Assembly: GCF_005434915.1 (NCBI RefSeq)
Contig: NZ_SKCG01000004.1
Span: 1-64,000, forward strand
Length of the DNA: 64,000 nucleotides
Source: Aurantiacibacter suaedae
GTDB taxonomy: Bacteria > Pseudomonadota > Alphaproteobacteria > Sphingomonadales > Sphingomonadaceae
Direction: 5' to 3'
Positions 49,478-58,447 of the stretch are shown here, in pieces. How positions within the stretch are numbered: position 1 is the stretch's first letter; the number at the start of each line of letters is the position of its first letter. Under the pieces are notes generated by a model. It had not been told where the DNA came from, did no database searches, and was given only the letters and a program-made list of their open reading frames with translations. The position numbers and the translations under genes are program-made.

Positions 49478-50386
49478 ATGGATTCTTTCCCCGCTCCCGC
49501 CCTGCGCCTGGTCGAACAGATGCGCGCCGCCGCCGCCGAAAACGCTGAGCGCGCCATCGCCTTTCAGGGCGCGCCAGGTGCCAATTCACATCGCGCGGCG
49601 ATGGAATATGCGCCCGAGTTCCTGCCGCTGCCCTGCTTCAGCTTTGCCGCCGCGCTCGATGCGGTGTCCGAAGGGCGCGCCGGGTGCGCGATGATTCCCA
49701 TCGAGAACTCGCAGGCGGGCCGTGTGGCCGATATCCATTTCCTGCTTCCGGAAAGCGGGCTGTTCATCGTCGGCGAATATTTCATGCCGATCCACCATGC
49801 GCTGATGGCTCTGCCGCAGGCCGATGGCAGCTTTGGCCCGTTTACGGCCGCCTTTTCGCATCCCCATGCGCTTAGCCAGAGCCGGCATTATCTGATGGAG
49901 CGCAACATGGTGCCGCTGAGCCACGCCGATACGGCCGGCTCCGCCGCGCACGTGGCCGAACTGGGGGATCGTTCGGTCGCCGCCATCGCGCCCGCCATCG
50001 CGGCCGACCTCTATGGCTTGTCGATCGTCGATACCCGCGTCGAGGATGCCGACGACAACACCACCCGCTTCGTGGTGCTGGCGAAGGAGCCGCTCGATCC
50101 GGCAAGCCTCAAGGGGCAGGACGCGATCACGACTTTCGTGTTCGAGGTGAGGAACGTGCCTGCCGCGCTTTACAAGGCGCTGGGCTGCTTCGCCACCAAC
50201 GGCGTTAACATGACCAAGCTGGAAAGCTATCACGAGGGCGCGAGCTTCGCGGCAACGAAGTTCTACGCCGATATCGTAGGCTCGCCGGGCGATGCGGCGG
50301 TTGACAGGGCGCTGGAGGAGCTGAACTTCCACGCCAAGGATGTGCGCATGTTCGGCACCTACCGCCAGGCTCAGGTGCGCGGATAA
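49478..50386 (+). CDS. pheA: Prephenate dehydratase
   Basis: The enzyme converts prephenate to phenylpyruvate for phenylalanine. The 302-residue monofunctional form lacks a chorismate mutase domain. It shows the dehydratase blocks IAFQGAPGANSHRAAMEY, AMIPIENSQAGRVAD and the catalytic DDNTTRFVVLAKEP. An ACT regulatory domain follows (TTFVFEVRNVPAALYKAL, and LESYHEGASFAATKFY with the ESRP-like phenylalanine site altered to ESYH). The ATG at 49478 lacks a strong ribosome site. Confidence 0.92.
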   Translation: MDSFPAPALRLVEQMRAAAAENAERAIAFQGAPGANSHRAAMEYAPEFLPLPCFSFAAALDAVSEGRAGCAMIPIENSQAGRVADIHFLLPESGLFIVGEYFMPIHHALMALPQADGSFGPFTAAFSHPHALSQSRHYLMERNMVPLSHADTAGSAAHVAELGDRSVAAIAPAIAADLYGLSIVDTRVEDADDNTTRFVVLAKEPLDPASLKGQDAITTFVFEVRNVPAALYKALGCFATNGVNMTKLESYHEGASFAATKFYADIVGSPGDAAVDRALEELNFHAKDVRMFGTYRQAQVRG

Positions 50387-50434
50387 GCGACCGGTCATTG
50401 CCTCTCGCGTGGCGCCATGCCACAGGAGGACAAC

Positions 50435-51100
50435 GTGAGCACGGTATCGGGAAGCGAGGCGCTGGCGCCGCAGGGCGATGAGCTGGCTCAGGCCTATGCG
50501 CAGATGCGCGCCGATCAGCAGACGCAGTTTGCACCGGTCGAGATGCCCGCTCGCGAAGAACCGCCCGATTGGATCAGGGAGCTGTTCGAATGGCTGGGCA
50601 ATCTGTTCCGCCCGGTTGCGGAAGCGCTGGTCGAGGGCTGGCCGGCAATCAAATGGGTACTGATCGGGATCGGCGTGCTGGTGCTGGCTTTCCTGCTGTG
50701 GCGCCTGATCGGGCCAGACCTTTTCGCCCGCCGCTCGCGCAAGGATACTGAGCAGGCCGGTTGGGTGCCCGACAGCAAGGCGGCGATGGCGCTGCTCGAA
50801 GATGCCGACCGGCTCGCTGCCGAAGGCCGCTTCGACGAGGCGACGCACCTGTTGCTGCAACGTTCGGTCGACCAGATCGCCACCGCGCGGCCCGACCTTG
50901 TCGATCCATCGAGCACGGCGCGCGAACTTGCCGCCGAACCGGCGCTGCCCGATGGGGCACGCAAGGCCTTTGGCGTGATCGCCCAGCGGGTCGAGCGCAG
51001 CCTGTTCGCCTTGCAGCATCTGGGGCAGGACGACTGGCAAGCCGCGCGCGATGCCTATGCAGAATTCGCGCTTGCCCGCTTGAAAGGCAACGCGCTGTGA
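50435..51100 (+). CDS. DUF4129 membrane protein
   Basis: The 221-residue protein has one membrane helix near residues 70-90 (WVLIGIGVLVLAFLLWRLIG) and a C-terminal DUF4129 cytoplasmic domain: LEDADRLAAEGRFDEATHLL, then the helical ARPDLVDPSSTARELA and YAEFALAR. GTG 50435 is chosen because AGGAGG lies five bases upstream; ATG 50417 is the alternative. It is the first gene of a six-gene coupled operon of MoxR-associated membrane proteins of unknown joint function. Confidence 0.82.
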   Translation: MSTVSGSEALAPQGDELAQAYAQMRADQQTQFAPVEMPAREEPPDWIRELFEWLGNLFRPVAEALVEGWPAIKWVLIGIGVLVLAFLLWRLIGPDLFARRSRKDTEQAGWVPDSKAAMALLEDADRLAAEGRFDEATHLLLQRSVDQIATARPDLVDPSSTARELAAEPALPDGARKAFGVIAQRVERSLFALQHLGQDDWQAARDAYAEFALARLKGNAL

Positions 51101-52329
51101 GCCGCGCGAAAGGCCCGTTCCGCCCCGGTGCGGTAGCGCTGGTGCTGCTGGTCGGCGCGGCCTCGTTCCTGCTGCTGCTTTACGCCATGGCCCACGGGCT
51201 TGACGGTTCGAGCGAGCGCGATGGCCGAGCGCACGCGAAATCGCCGGGGCTCGACGGCTACTCCGGGTTCGTCAACTTGCTTGAGAACAGCGGACACGCG
51301 GTGTCGTTGAACTTCTCAGAAGGCAATCTCGACGACTACGGCCTGCTCGTGCTCACCCCCCGTTTCGATGCCGATGGCGAGGAACTGGCGGAGATCATCG
51401 AACGGCGACGCTATACAGGGCCGACCATGCTGGTCCTGCCGAAGTGGATCGCGATGCCGATCCCCGATTCGGTGCCTGTGGAGGCAGAGCCGGGCTGGGT
51501 ACTGCTGGCCCACGCCATGCCCCCGCCATGGTTCGACGCGCTCGACATCGGCGAAGGGGCCGAGCTGGCCATCGGCGAGACCGGCGGTTTCTCCGGGCTC
51601 GGCTACGAGGGCACGCTGCCCGATGGCACCAATGCCATGGCGCTGGTCGAAACGGGCGACAGCACGATCGAGCCGCTGGTGGTCGACAGCGAGGGCGATA
51701 TGCTGGCGGGCGCGCTCTATGCCGATGGGGATGCTTGGCCGCTGGTGATCGTGTTCGAACCCGATCTGGTGAACAATTGGGGCATGGCCGACGAAACCCG
51801 CGCGCGGCTCGCCGATGCGCTTGTTCACGAGGCCTCCGAGGACGCGGATCTCGACATCACTTTCGACATGACGCTGCCCGGCCTCGCCAAGACGCAGAAC
51901 CTGCTCACCCTTGCCTTCACCCCGCCCTTCCTTGCCGCGACTCTGTGCCTGATCCTCGCCGCACTGCTGGTGGCATGGCGCGCGTTCCAGCGCTTCGGCC
52001 CACCCTTTGCCGAGGCTTCGGCCATGGCGCAGGGCAAGCGCCAGCTCGCCATGAACGGCGCGGCGCTGCTCGCCCGGCTCAAGCGCTGGCACCTGCTGGG
52101 CGCGCCCTATGCGGCGCTGGTGGCCCGGCGCATCGCCAGCCGCCTGTCGCTGCGCGAGCCGGAAGGCGAAGCGCGAGAGCGTGCCATCGACAACGCGCTC
52201 ACCCGTACCGACTATCAGGGCGAGAGCTTTGGCCACTGGGCAAACCTGCTGCGGCAGGCGCGCAAGCCCGCCGACATCCTTCGCGCCAGCCGCGCACTAC
52301 GATCAATCGAAAGGACGCTGACCCCATGA
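51097..52329 (+). CDS. DUF4350 membrane protein
   Basis: The 410-residue protein has an N-terminal helix ([20 protein letters not shown]), a periplasmic DUF4350 domain ([34 protein letters not shown]) and a second helix near residue 285 ([20 protein letters not shown]), then a cytoplasmic tail. The fold of DUF4350 resembles GATase/periplasmic glutamine-amidotransferase-like domains without known catalysis. GTG 51097 overlaps the preceding stop, and the gene's own stop overlaps the MoxR start. Confidence 0.8.
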   Translation: MSRAKGPFRPGAVALVLLVGAASFLLLLYAMAHGLDGSSERDGRAHAKSPGLDGYSGFVNLLENSGHAVSLNFSEGNLDDYGLLVLTPRFDADGEELAEIIERRRYTGPTMLVLPKWIAMPIPDSVPVEAEPGWVLLAHAMPPPWFDALDIGEGAELAIGETGGFSGLGYEGTLPDGTNAMALVETGDSTIEPLVVDSEGDMLAGALYADGDAWPLVIVFEPDLVNNWGMADETRARLADALVHEASEDADLDITFDMTLPGLAKTQNLLTLAFTPPFLAATLCLILAALLVAWRAFQRFGPPFAEASAMAQGKRQLAMNGAALLARLKRWHLLGAPYAALVARRIASRLSLREPEGEARERAIDNALTRTDYQGESFGHWANLLRQARKPADILRASRALRSIERTLTP

Positions 52330-53303
52330 GCACGACGCCCATGACCTTCACGCTCGAACAGACCGCCGACCTGGCAAGCGCTATCCGCGCCGAGGTGGCC
52401 AAGGCCGTGGTCGGCATGGACGAGGCGGTCGATCACCTGCTGATCGGCCTGATTGCGCAGGGCCACGTCCTCCTCGAAGGCCCGCCCGGCACCGCCAAGA
52501 CTTTCCTCGCCCAATGCTTCGCGCGCGCCAGCGGGCTCGATTTCGGGCGCATCCAGTTCACGCCCGATCTGCTGCCTGGCGACATCCTGGGCTCCAACCT
52601 GTTCAACTTCCAGACCTCGAGCTTCACGCTCACCCGCGGCCCGATCTTCTGCGAGCTGCTGCTGGCCGACGAGATCAACCGCACCCCGCCCAAAACGCAG
52701 GCCGCGCTGCTTGAGGCGATGCAGGAACGCAAGGTGACGCTTGACGGCGAGGCGCACCCGCTCAGCCCCAATTTCATGGTGGTGGCCACGCAGAACCCGA
52801 TCGAAAGCCAGGGCGTCTATCCGCTGCCCGAGGCGCAGCTCGACCGCTTTGCCTTCAAGCTGCTGGTGCCCTACCCGTCGCCTGAGGAAGAGGCGAAGAT
52901 CGTCGCCCGCTTCGGCGCGCGCAGCGGCGCGCCCAAGGCGGACGACTACGGCATTGCCATGGTGGCGGGTGCCGAGGCCATCACGGCGGCGCAGGAGGCC
53001 GCAAAGACCGTCACCCTGTCGGACGAGATCGTCGGCTATACCGTCGCCCTGATCCGCGCCACGCGCGATCATGCCGATATCGCCAGCGGCGCAAGCCCGC
53101 GCGCTGCCGTGCTGCTGGCCAATGCTGCAAGGGCGCGCGCCTCGTTGGAAGGGCGCAACTACGTGGTGCCCGACGATGTGAAGGCGCTCGCCACGGCCAC
53201 CCTGCGCCACCGTCTGCTGCTCAGCCCCGCCGCCGAGATTGAAGGGCGAAAGGTCGAGGATCTGGTCGCACAGCTGATCGAGCAGACCGAGGCCCCGCGC
53301 TAA
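52326..53303 (+). CDS. MoxR-family AAA+ ATPase
   Basis: The 325-residue AAA+ chaperone has Walker A GPPGTAKT (residues 52-59), Walker [16 protein letters not shown], sensor 1 [12 protein letters not shown] and the arginine-finger region LPEAQLDRF. MoxR proteins insert metals or remodel complexes together with VWA/DUF58 partners. The next gene encodes such a partner. It overlaps the DUF4350 gene by ATGA and lies eight bases from the DUF58 gene. Confidence 0.92.
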   Translation: MSTTPMTFTLEQTADLASAIRAEVAKAVVGMDEAVDHLLIGLIAQGHVLLEGPPGTAKTFLAQCFARASGLDFGRIQFTPDLLPGDILGSNLFNFQTSSFTLTRGPIFCELLLADEINRTPPKTQAALLEAMQERKVTLDGEAHPLSPNFMVVATQNPIESQGVYPLPEAQLDRFAFKLLVPYPSPEEEAKIVARFGARSGAPKADDYGIAMVAGAEAITAAQEAAKTVTLSDEIVGYTVALIRATRDHADIASGASPRAAVLLANAARARASLEGRNYVVPDDVKALATATLRHRLLLSPAAEIEGRKVEDLVAQLIEQTEAPR

Positions 53304-53310
53304 GCCTAAG

Positions 53311-54666
53311 ATGCGCTTGCCCAAACTTCCCCGGCTTCCCGGCCTGCCCTTCGTGCCGACAGGGCGCGCGCTGGTGCTGCTGGCTCTGCTTGCGCCGCTG
53401 GCCGTGGTGCTGGCGGCGACTGCGCCGAGCGCCTGGGCCATCGCGCCCGCTGCAGGGCTGGCGCTGGTGCTCGTGGTGGTACTCGATGGAGTGCTGGCGG
53501 GAGGTCTTGCCACGCTCGACCTCTCCGCCCCGGCTGACTGCGAAGTCGGTCAGCCTTCGCCGCTGCACGTCACCGCCGCGCTTCGGCGCAATGCCGCAGC
53601 CTCACCGCCAGAAGCTGCCATCGGCTTCGACCCGCGCCTCGGCCCCAATGGGGCGTTGCACTTCGCGCTGGCGCCAACCGGAGAAGACGGCCAGTTCGCG
53701 GGCAGCGCCGATCTTGTTCCGCAACGCCGGGGCACCGGCGCGCTGAGCGGCCTGTGGCTGCGCTGGCGCGGTCCGCTGGGGCTGGCGGCACGGCAGGTCT
53801 ATCGCGCACTCGACCAGCAAGTGCGCGTCTGGCCCGATCTCTCGCCGGTGCGTTCACCAGTCTTGCAGACCTTCTTCCGCGACTCGCAATTCGGCCTCGT
53901 CGCCCGCCGCATCCGGGGCGAAGGCACGCAGTTCGAGGCGCTGAGCGAATACGAACCGGGGATGGACCGGCGCCGGATCGACTGGAAGGCCTCGGCCCGC
54001 CACACCCGGCTGTTCGCCCGCGAGAACGAGACCGAGCGCGACAACCAGATCGTGTTCGCTTTCGATTGCGGCCAGTCGATGTGCGAGCCGATCGACGGCC
54101 TGCCCCGGATCGACCGCGCCGTCTCGGCCGCGCTGGTCGCCTCCTATGTCGCGCTGAAGGGCGGTGACCGCGTAAGCCTGTTCGGCTTTGCCGACCAGCC
54201 GCAGCTGATGACACCCTTCGTCACCGACACCCGCGCCTTCTACCGCCTGCAAACCGCCGCCGCCGAACTGGATTACACCGCGCGCGAACCCAATTTCACC
54301 CTTGCGCTCTCCACCCTCACCGGGCGGCTTCGTCGGCGCTCGCTGGTGGTGCTGTTTTCCGACTTCAGCGACCCGACCAGCGCCGAACTGATGGTCGAAA
54401 GCGTCGAGCGGCTGGTGCGCCATCATCTGGTGATCTTCGTCACCATGGCCGATGAGGAACTGGCCGAGCTGACCGATGCCGAGCCCGAGAACATCGGCGA
54501 TCTGGCCGTGGCCGTTGGGGCCGATGCCCTCGCCCGCCAGCGCGCGCTGGTGCTTTCGCGGTTGCGGCGGCTGGGCGTGGACGTGATCGAGGCGAAGCAC
54601 GACCAGATCGGCTACCGCCTGATCGACGCCTACCTTTCCGCGAAACGGCATGAGGCGATTGGCTGA
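53311..54666 (+). CDS. DUF58 protein (VWA-like MoxR partner)
   Basis: The 451-residue protein has two N-terminal helices (residues about 18-60), then the DUF58 motif GEGTQFEALSEYEPGMDRRRIDWKASARHTRLF. A VWA-like domain follows, with the metal-site aspartate in FAFDCGQSM and VLFSDFSDPTSAEL later. It is the usual client or adaptor of MoxR ATPases. The stop overlaps the SpoIIM-family start (TGATG). Residues 1-30 are unusually proline-rich (LPKLPRLPGLPFVPTG). Confidence 0.88.
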   Translation: MRLPKLPRLPGLPFVPTGRALVLLALLAPLAVVLAATAPSAWAIAPAAGLALVLVVVLDGVLAGGLATLDLSAPADCEVGQPSPLHVTAALRRNAAASPPEAAIGFDPRLGPNGALHFALAPTGEDGQFAGSADLVPQRRGTGALSGLWLRWRGPLGLAARQVYRALDQQVRVWPDLSPVRSPVLQTFFRDSQFGLVARRIRGEGTQFEALSEYEPGMDRRRIDWKASARHTRLFARENETERDNQIVFAFDCGQSMCEPIDGLPRIDRAVSAALVASYVALKGGDRVSLFGFADQPQLMTPFVTDTRAFYRLQTAAAELDYTAREPNFTLALSTLTGRLRRRSLVVLFSDFSDPTSAELMVESVERLVRHHLVIFVTMADEELAELTDAEPENIGDLAVAVGADALARQRALVLSRLRRLGVDVIEAKHDQIGYRLIDAYLSAKRHEAIG

Positions 54667-55733
54667 TGGCGCTCGACTATCTCCGCAAGATCCCGTGGTT
54701 CCGGCAGGCCGAGATCGCCCCTTCGGCCGAAATCGAGGCCGCTTCGCTGCGCTCCGACCGGTTCCGGCTCGAACGCGAGGTCGACTGGCAGCGGCTCGAA
54801 CGGATCGTCACCGCGCTGGAAAAAGGGCGCCCGAAGCGGATTACCGACGATGACCTGCTCGATCTGCCGGTGCTCTATCGCAAGGCCGCATCGAGCCTCG
54901 CCGTGGCCCGCGAAACCAGCCTCGATGCCGCCGCCATCGCCTATCTCGATGCGTTGGTGCGGCGCGCCTGGTTCCAGATTTACGGCCCGCGCGAAACGCT
55001 GACCGGTTGGCTGCGCGGCTTCCTCGGCGGCGGCTGGAGCCGGGCCGTGCGCACGATCTGGCTCGACATCTGCATTGCGCTGTTTTTCATGGTGGCAGGC
55101 ACCGCCGTCGGCTGGCTGCTGGTCAGCCGCGAGCCCGACTGGTTCTATGCCCTGGTGCCGGGCGCGATGTCGGACGGACGCGAGCCGGGTGCGGACCCGG
55201 AAGTGTTGCGCCAGTCGCTCGAACCGACCGCCAACGCCGATGGGCTTTCGGTCTTCGCCACCTATCTGTTTTCGAACAACACCGGCGTCGCCATCCTCGC
55301 CTTTGCATTGGGCTTCGCCTTCGGCATTCCCACGCTGCTGTTGCTGATCTCGAATATGGCGCTGCTCGGGGCGATGCTGTTCGTGTTCGCCGAGGCGGGG
55401 CTGGGTTACGAATTCGTCGCCTGGCTTTCGGTTCACGGCACCACTGAGTTGGGCGCGATCCTGCTGGCGGGCGCAGCGGGCATTCATGTAGGGCGGTCGA
55501 TGGCCTTTCCCGGCCAGCGCTCGGTGCTTGCCGCTGCGCAGAACGCGGGGGTGCGCGCGGCGCAGGTGATGGCCGGGGCCACGATCATGCTGGTTGTGGC
55601 AGGCCTGCTCGAAGGCTTCGTGCGCCAGCTGGTCGGCGAACCATCAGCGCGGCTGGCCATCGGCGGGGCGATGCTGGCCTTCTGGTGCCTCTATTTCGCC
55701 GGTATGCGCAGGCGGCAGGATCGGGCGGCATGA
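54666..55733 (+). CDS. SpoIIM-family (stage II sporulation protein M-like) membrane protein
   Basis: The 355-residue protein has a cytoplasmic N-terminal helical part, then the DUF95/SpoIIM region with about six helices. These include FGIPTLLLLISNMALLGAMLFV, VHGTTELGAILLAGAAGIHVG (the conserved HG-x2-E motif) and AGATIMLVVAGLLEGFVRQL. In non-sporulating bacteria the family goes with MoxR-DUF58-RDD operons and has no known function. It is coupled on both sides by overlapping start/stop codons. Confidence 0.86.
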   Translation: MALDYLRKIPWFRQAEIAPSAEIEAASLRSDRFRLEREVDWQRLERIVTALEKGRPKRITDDDLLDLPVLYRKAASSLAVARETSLDAAAIAYLDALVRRAWFQIYGPRETLTGWLRGFLGGGWSRAVRTIWLDICIALFFMVAGTAVGWLLVSREPDWFYALVPGAMSDGREPGADPEVLRQSLEPTANADGLSVFATYLFSNNTGVAILAFALGFAFGIPTLLLLISNMALLGAMLFVFAEAGLGYEFVAWLSVHGTTELGAILLAGAAGIHVGRSMAFPGQRSVLAAAQNAGVRAAQVMAGATIMLVVAGLLEGFVRQLVGEPSARLAIGGAMLAFWCLYFAGMRRRQDRAA

Positions 55734-56614
55734 CCAAGCTGCAAACCGCCATCACTACGGCCAATGCCAAGCGCGAGCGCGAACTGATTACGCCCGAGGG
55801 CCTCGCGCTGCCGCTGCGCATTGCCAGCCGGGGATCGCGCGCGCTGGCGCTGCTGCTCGATCTGTTCTTCCTGTTTGTCGGCTTTCTCGTGTTCATCTTG
55901 TGCCTTGGGCTGATCGGGCTGAACCTCGGTTCGATTGAAGGGATAGGCCGAACCCCGGCGGGCGAACTGGTCGGCATCGTGGTCATCCTCGCGGTGTTCT
56001 TCTCACGCTACGGATATTTCCTCTGGTTCGAACTGGGCGCGCGCGGGGCAACGCCGGGAAAGCGGCTGCTCGGTATGCGCGTGGCGGCGAGAGGGGGGCA
56101 ACGGCTCACCACCGAGATGGTGATTGCGCGCAACCTGATGCGCGATGTCGAGGTGTTCATCCCGGCCTTCTTCCTGATGGGCAACGGCTTCGACGCCGGG
56201 CTGACTGGGGCGGCGGCCTTCGTGTGGCTGGCGGTCTTCGTGTTGTTCCCGTTCTGCAACCGCGATGCGCTGCGCGCGGGCGATCTGGTCGCGGGCACTT
56301 TCGTGGTCGAGACCCGGCGGGCCAAGCTGCAAGACGCGATCTCGCTCGCGCCCGACCACAGCCAGACCTACCGCTTCGGCGAGGCCGAGCTGGCGGTCTA
56401 TGGCGAACACGAATTGCAGGTGCTTGAGGGTGTCCTGCGAACAGGCGACGAACAAGCCATGCAGGATGTGGCGGAGGCGATCTGCCGCAAGATCGGGTGG
56501 GACATCGGCAGCGGTGACGAGCGCGAGTTCCTGACCACCTTTTATGCCGCCTTGCGCGCCCATCTTGAAAGCGGCATGCGCTTCGGCAAACGCAAGAAGG
56601 ACAAGTTTTCATGA
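55730..56614 (+). CDS. RDD-family membrane protein
   Basis: The 294-residue protein has the RDD domain with the eponymous pattern in SRGSRALALLLDLFFLFVGF and later GATPGKRLLGMRV and RNLMRDVEVFIPAFF. It has about four helices before residue 190. The roughly 100-residue C-terminal part is soluble and helical and is not part of the RDD domain. ATG 55730 overlaps the SpoIIM-family stop. It closes the MoxR-type operon, and its own stop overlaps the acetyltransferase start. Confidence 0.84.
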   Translation: MTKLQTAITTANAKRERELITPEGLALPLRIASRGSRALALLLDLFFLFVGFLVFILCLGLIGLNLGSIEGIGRTPAGELVGIVVILAVFFSRYGYFLWFELGARGATPGKRLLGMRVAARGGQRLTTEMVIARNLMRDVEVFIPAFFLMGNGFDAGLTGAAAFVWLAVFVLFPFCNRDALRAGDLVAGTFVVETRRAKLQDAISLAPDHSQTYRFGEAELAVYGEHELQVLEGVLRTGDEQAMQDVAEAICRKIGWDIGSGDEREFLTTFYAALRAHLESGMRFGKRKKDKFS

Positions 56615-57165
56615 CGCAAGTGGTGCTGCGCGCGGCCACTTTGGAGGATGTGGAAAGCCTCTCGAAGCTGGGCCGCGACAGCTTTTGCGCTGCCTTTGGT
56701 ACTCTCTACCGGGCTGAAGATCTCGCCGCTTTCCTCGAACAATGCTATGCCCCCGCCGCCGTAGCCGAAGAGGTGAGCGACGATGTGCATCGCCACCGCC
56801 TCGCAGTCGATCCGGCCAGCGGGGCGCTGCTGGGCTATGTGAAGATCCGCGTGCCGAGCTACTATTCCGAATATTCCGACGCGGCCAATCCGATGGCGCT
56901 GTGCCAGCTGTACACCGATCCTGACCACACGGGCATAGGGATCGGCGCCGGGCTGATGGACTGGGCCATGGACGAGGCGCGGGCCGGCGGCCACGATGCG
57001 CTGCAGCTTTCGGTCTATAGCGAGAACTACGGCGCGCAGCGCTTCTATGCCCGCTATGGCTTTGCCAAGATCGCTGACATCTATTTCGACGTGGGCGACC
57101 AGCGCGACGAGGAATTTCTCTACGAACTGCGGTTCAGCGCGCCGCCTGCAACATCACCGGGTTAA
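56611..57165 (+). CDS. GNAT-family N-acetyltransferase
   Basis: The 184-residue acetyltransferase opens with VVLRAATLEDVESLSKLGRD and has the acetyl-CoA loop LYTDPDHTGIGIGAGLMDWA (Q/RxxGxG/A variant) and LSVYSENYGAQRFYARYGF near the C-terminus. Relatives acetylate polyamines, amino acids or protein N-termini; the substrate is unknown. It overlaps the RDD gene by ATGA, so it is cotranscribed with the MoxR-type operon though probably unrelated in function. Confidence 0.86.
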   Translation: MTQVVLRAATLEDVESLSKLGRDSFCAAFGTLYRAEDLAAFLEQCYAPAAVAEEVSDDVHRHRLAVDPASGALLGYVKIRVPSYYSEYSDAANPMALCQLYTDPDHTGIGIGAGLMDWAMDEARAGGHDALQLSVYSENYGAQRFYARYGFAKIADIYFDVGDQRDEEFLYELRFSAPPATSPG

Positions 57166-57183
57166 CACCGATTTAGGCACTTT

Positions 57184-58446
57184 GTGGCATCCCCTCCTGT
57201 TATGGGGGACATGACCTTTATCCTGCCCGCACACGAGGCACCCGAACCGCCGCTTGACGACGAGCTGGCGAGCGACCCGCAGATTGCGGGTTTCCTGCAT
57301 TCTGCACGCGCGCATCTCGGGCTGGAGATCGGCCTGATCGGCCGCTGGGTCGCGGACGAAACGCGCGAGATCACCCATGTCGACAGCCTGCTTGATCTGC
57401 CGCTTGAACCGGGCCTGCGCCAGCACCGCGAAGAGACCTATTGCTGGCACGTGCTGACCGGCGAACTGCCAGAAATGATTGCCGACCCCGCGCCCTATCC
57501 CAAGGCGCTGGCGCTTCACATCACCGAGGCTCTGCCGGTAGGCACGCATTTCTCGGTTCCGCTGCGCCTGTCCGATGGCACCGTGTGGGGCAGCTTCTGC
57601 GCGATGGGCCGGACACCCGATCCCACCCTCACCGGCCGCGACCTCGCCATCTTCGAAGGCTTCGCGGCCATGGCTGCCGAGCGGATCGACACGCTGATCG
57701 CCGAGGCGGCACGGCGCGAGCAGACCCGCCAGCGCATCGAGGACATGTTCGAAGGCGATGCCGTCACCATTTTCCAGCAGCCGATCCATCAGCTTGCAGA
57801 TGGCAAGCCGGTCGGCGTCGAATGCCTCGCCCGTTTCCCCGATGTGAACAAGCGCAGCCCCGGTGCATGGTTCGGCGATGCCGAAAGCACGGGGCTTGGC
57901 GAAGAGCTTGAGATGACCGCCGTGCGCGGCGCAATCGAGACACTTGCCGGCGTGCCAGAAGGCTTCTTCGCCGCCATCAAGGCCCCCGCGCGGTGTGTAG
58001 TGAGCGGCGCGGTGCGGGCCGCGCTCGAAGCAGAGGCCCCCGCCGACGTAATCGTCACCCTCACCCAATATGCCGCCGCCGAGGACAAACTCGCGCTGGT
58101 TCAGGCGCTTGAGGCAATCCGTCCCACGGCGCGCGTGGCCATCGACATGGTCGGCACTAGCTACGCCTCGATGCAGCTTGCCGCACTGGTGAAACCCGAT
58201 TTCGTGAAGCTCGACATGGCGCTGGCGCGCAACGTGGCGACCGATCCTGCCGCCCGCGCGCTGGTCAGCGCGGTTGTGGCGCTGGTCAGCGAATGGAACG
58301 GCGCCGTGGTCGCCGAGGGAATCGAGGAAAGCGCGCAGGCCGAGGCGATGCAATCGCTGGGGGTGAGCCACGCACAGGGCTACCTGTTCGCGCGCCCGAT
58401 GCCGATGGTCGCCGCAGCCCAGCACCTGGCCGGGATCGTCGCCTGA
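57184..58446 (+). CDS. GAF-EAL protein with degenerate phosphodiesterase site
   Basis: The protein of about 420 residues has an N-terminal GAF-like domain (HVLTGELPEMIADP, TLTGRDLAIFEGFAAMAAER) and a C-terminal EAL domain. The EAL motif reads ECL. The metal-binding DDFGTG is DMVGTS, the E of ELTE is replaced in TLTQ, and the Asn position reads AIKAPA, while VKLDMAL and VVAEGIEES remain. It therefore probably does not hydrolyse c-di-GMP, but may sense it or act as a scaffold. Starts GTG 57184, ATG 57202 and ATG 57211 are all possible. Confidence 0.8.
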   Translation: MASPPVMGDMTFILPAHEAPEPPLDDELASDPQIAGFLHSARAHLGLEIGLIGRWVADETREITHVDSLLDLPLEPGLRQHREETYCWHVLTGELPEMIADPAPYPKALALHITEALPVGTHFSVPLRLSDGTVWGSFCAMGRTPDPTLTGRDLAIFEGFAAMAAERIDTLIAEAARREQTRQRIEDMFEGDAVTIFQQPIHQLADGKPVGVECLARFPDVNKRSPGAWFGDAESTGLGEELEMTAVRGAIETLAGVPEGFFAAIKAPARCVVSGAVRAALEAEAPADVIVTLTQYAAAEDKLALVQALEAIRPTARVAIDMVGTSYASMQLAALVKPDFVKLDMALARNVATDPAARALVSAVVALVSEWNGAVVAEGIEESAQAEAMQSLGVSHAQGYLFARPMPMVAAAQHLAGIVA

Positions 58447-58447
58447 G

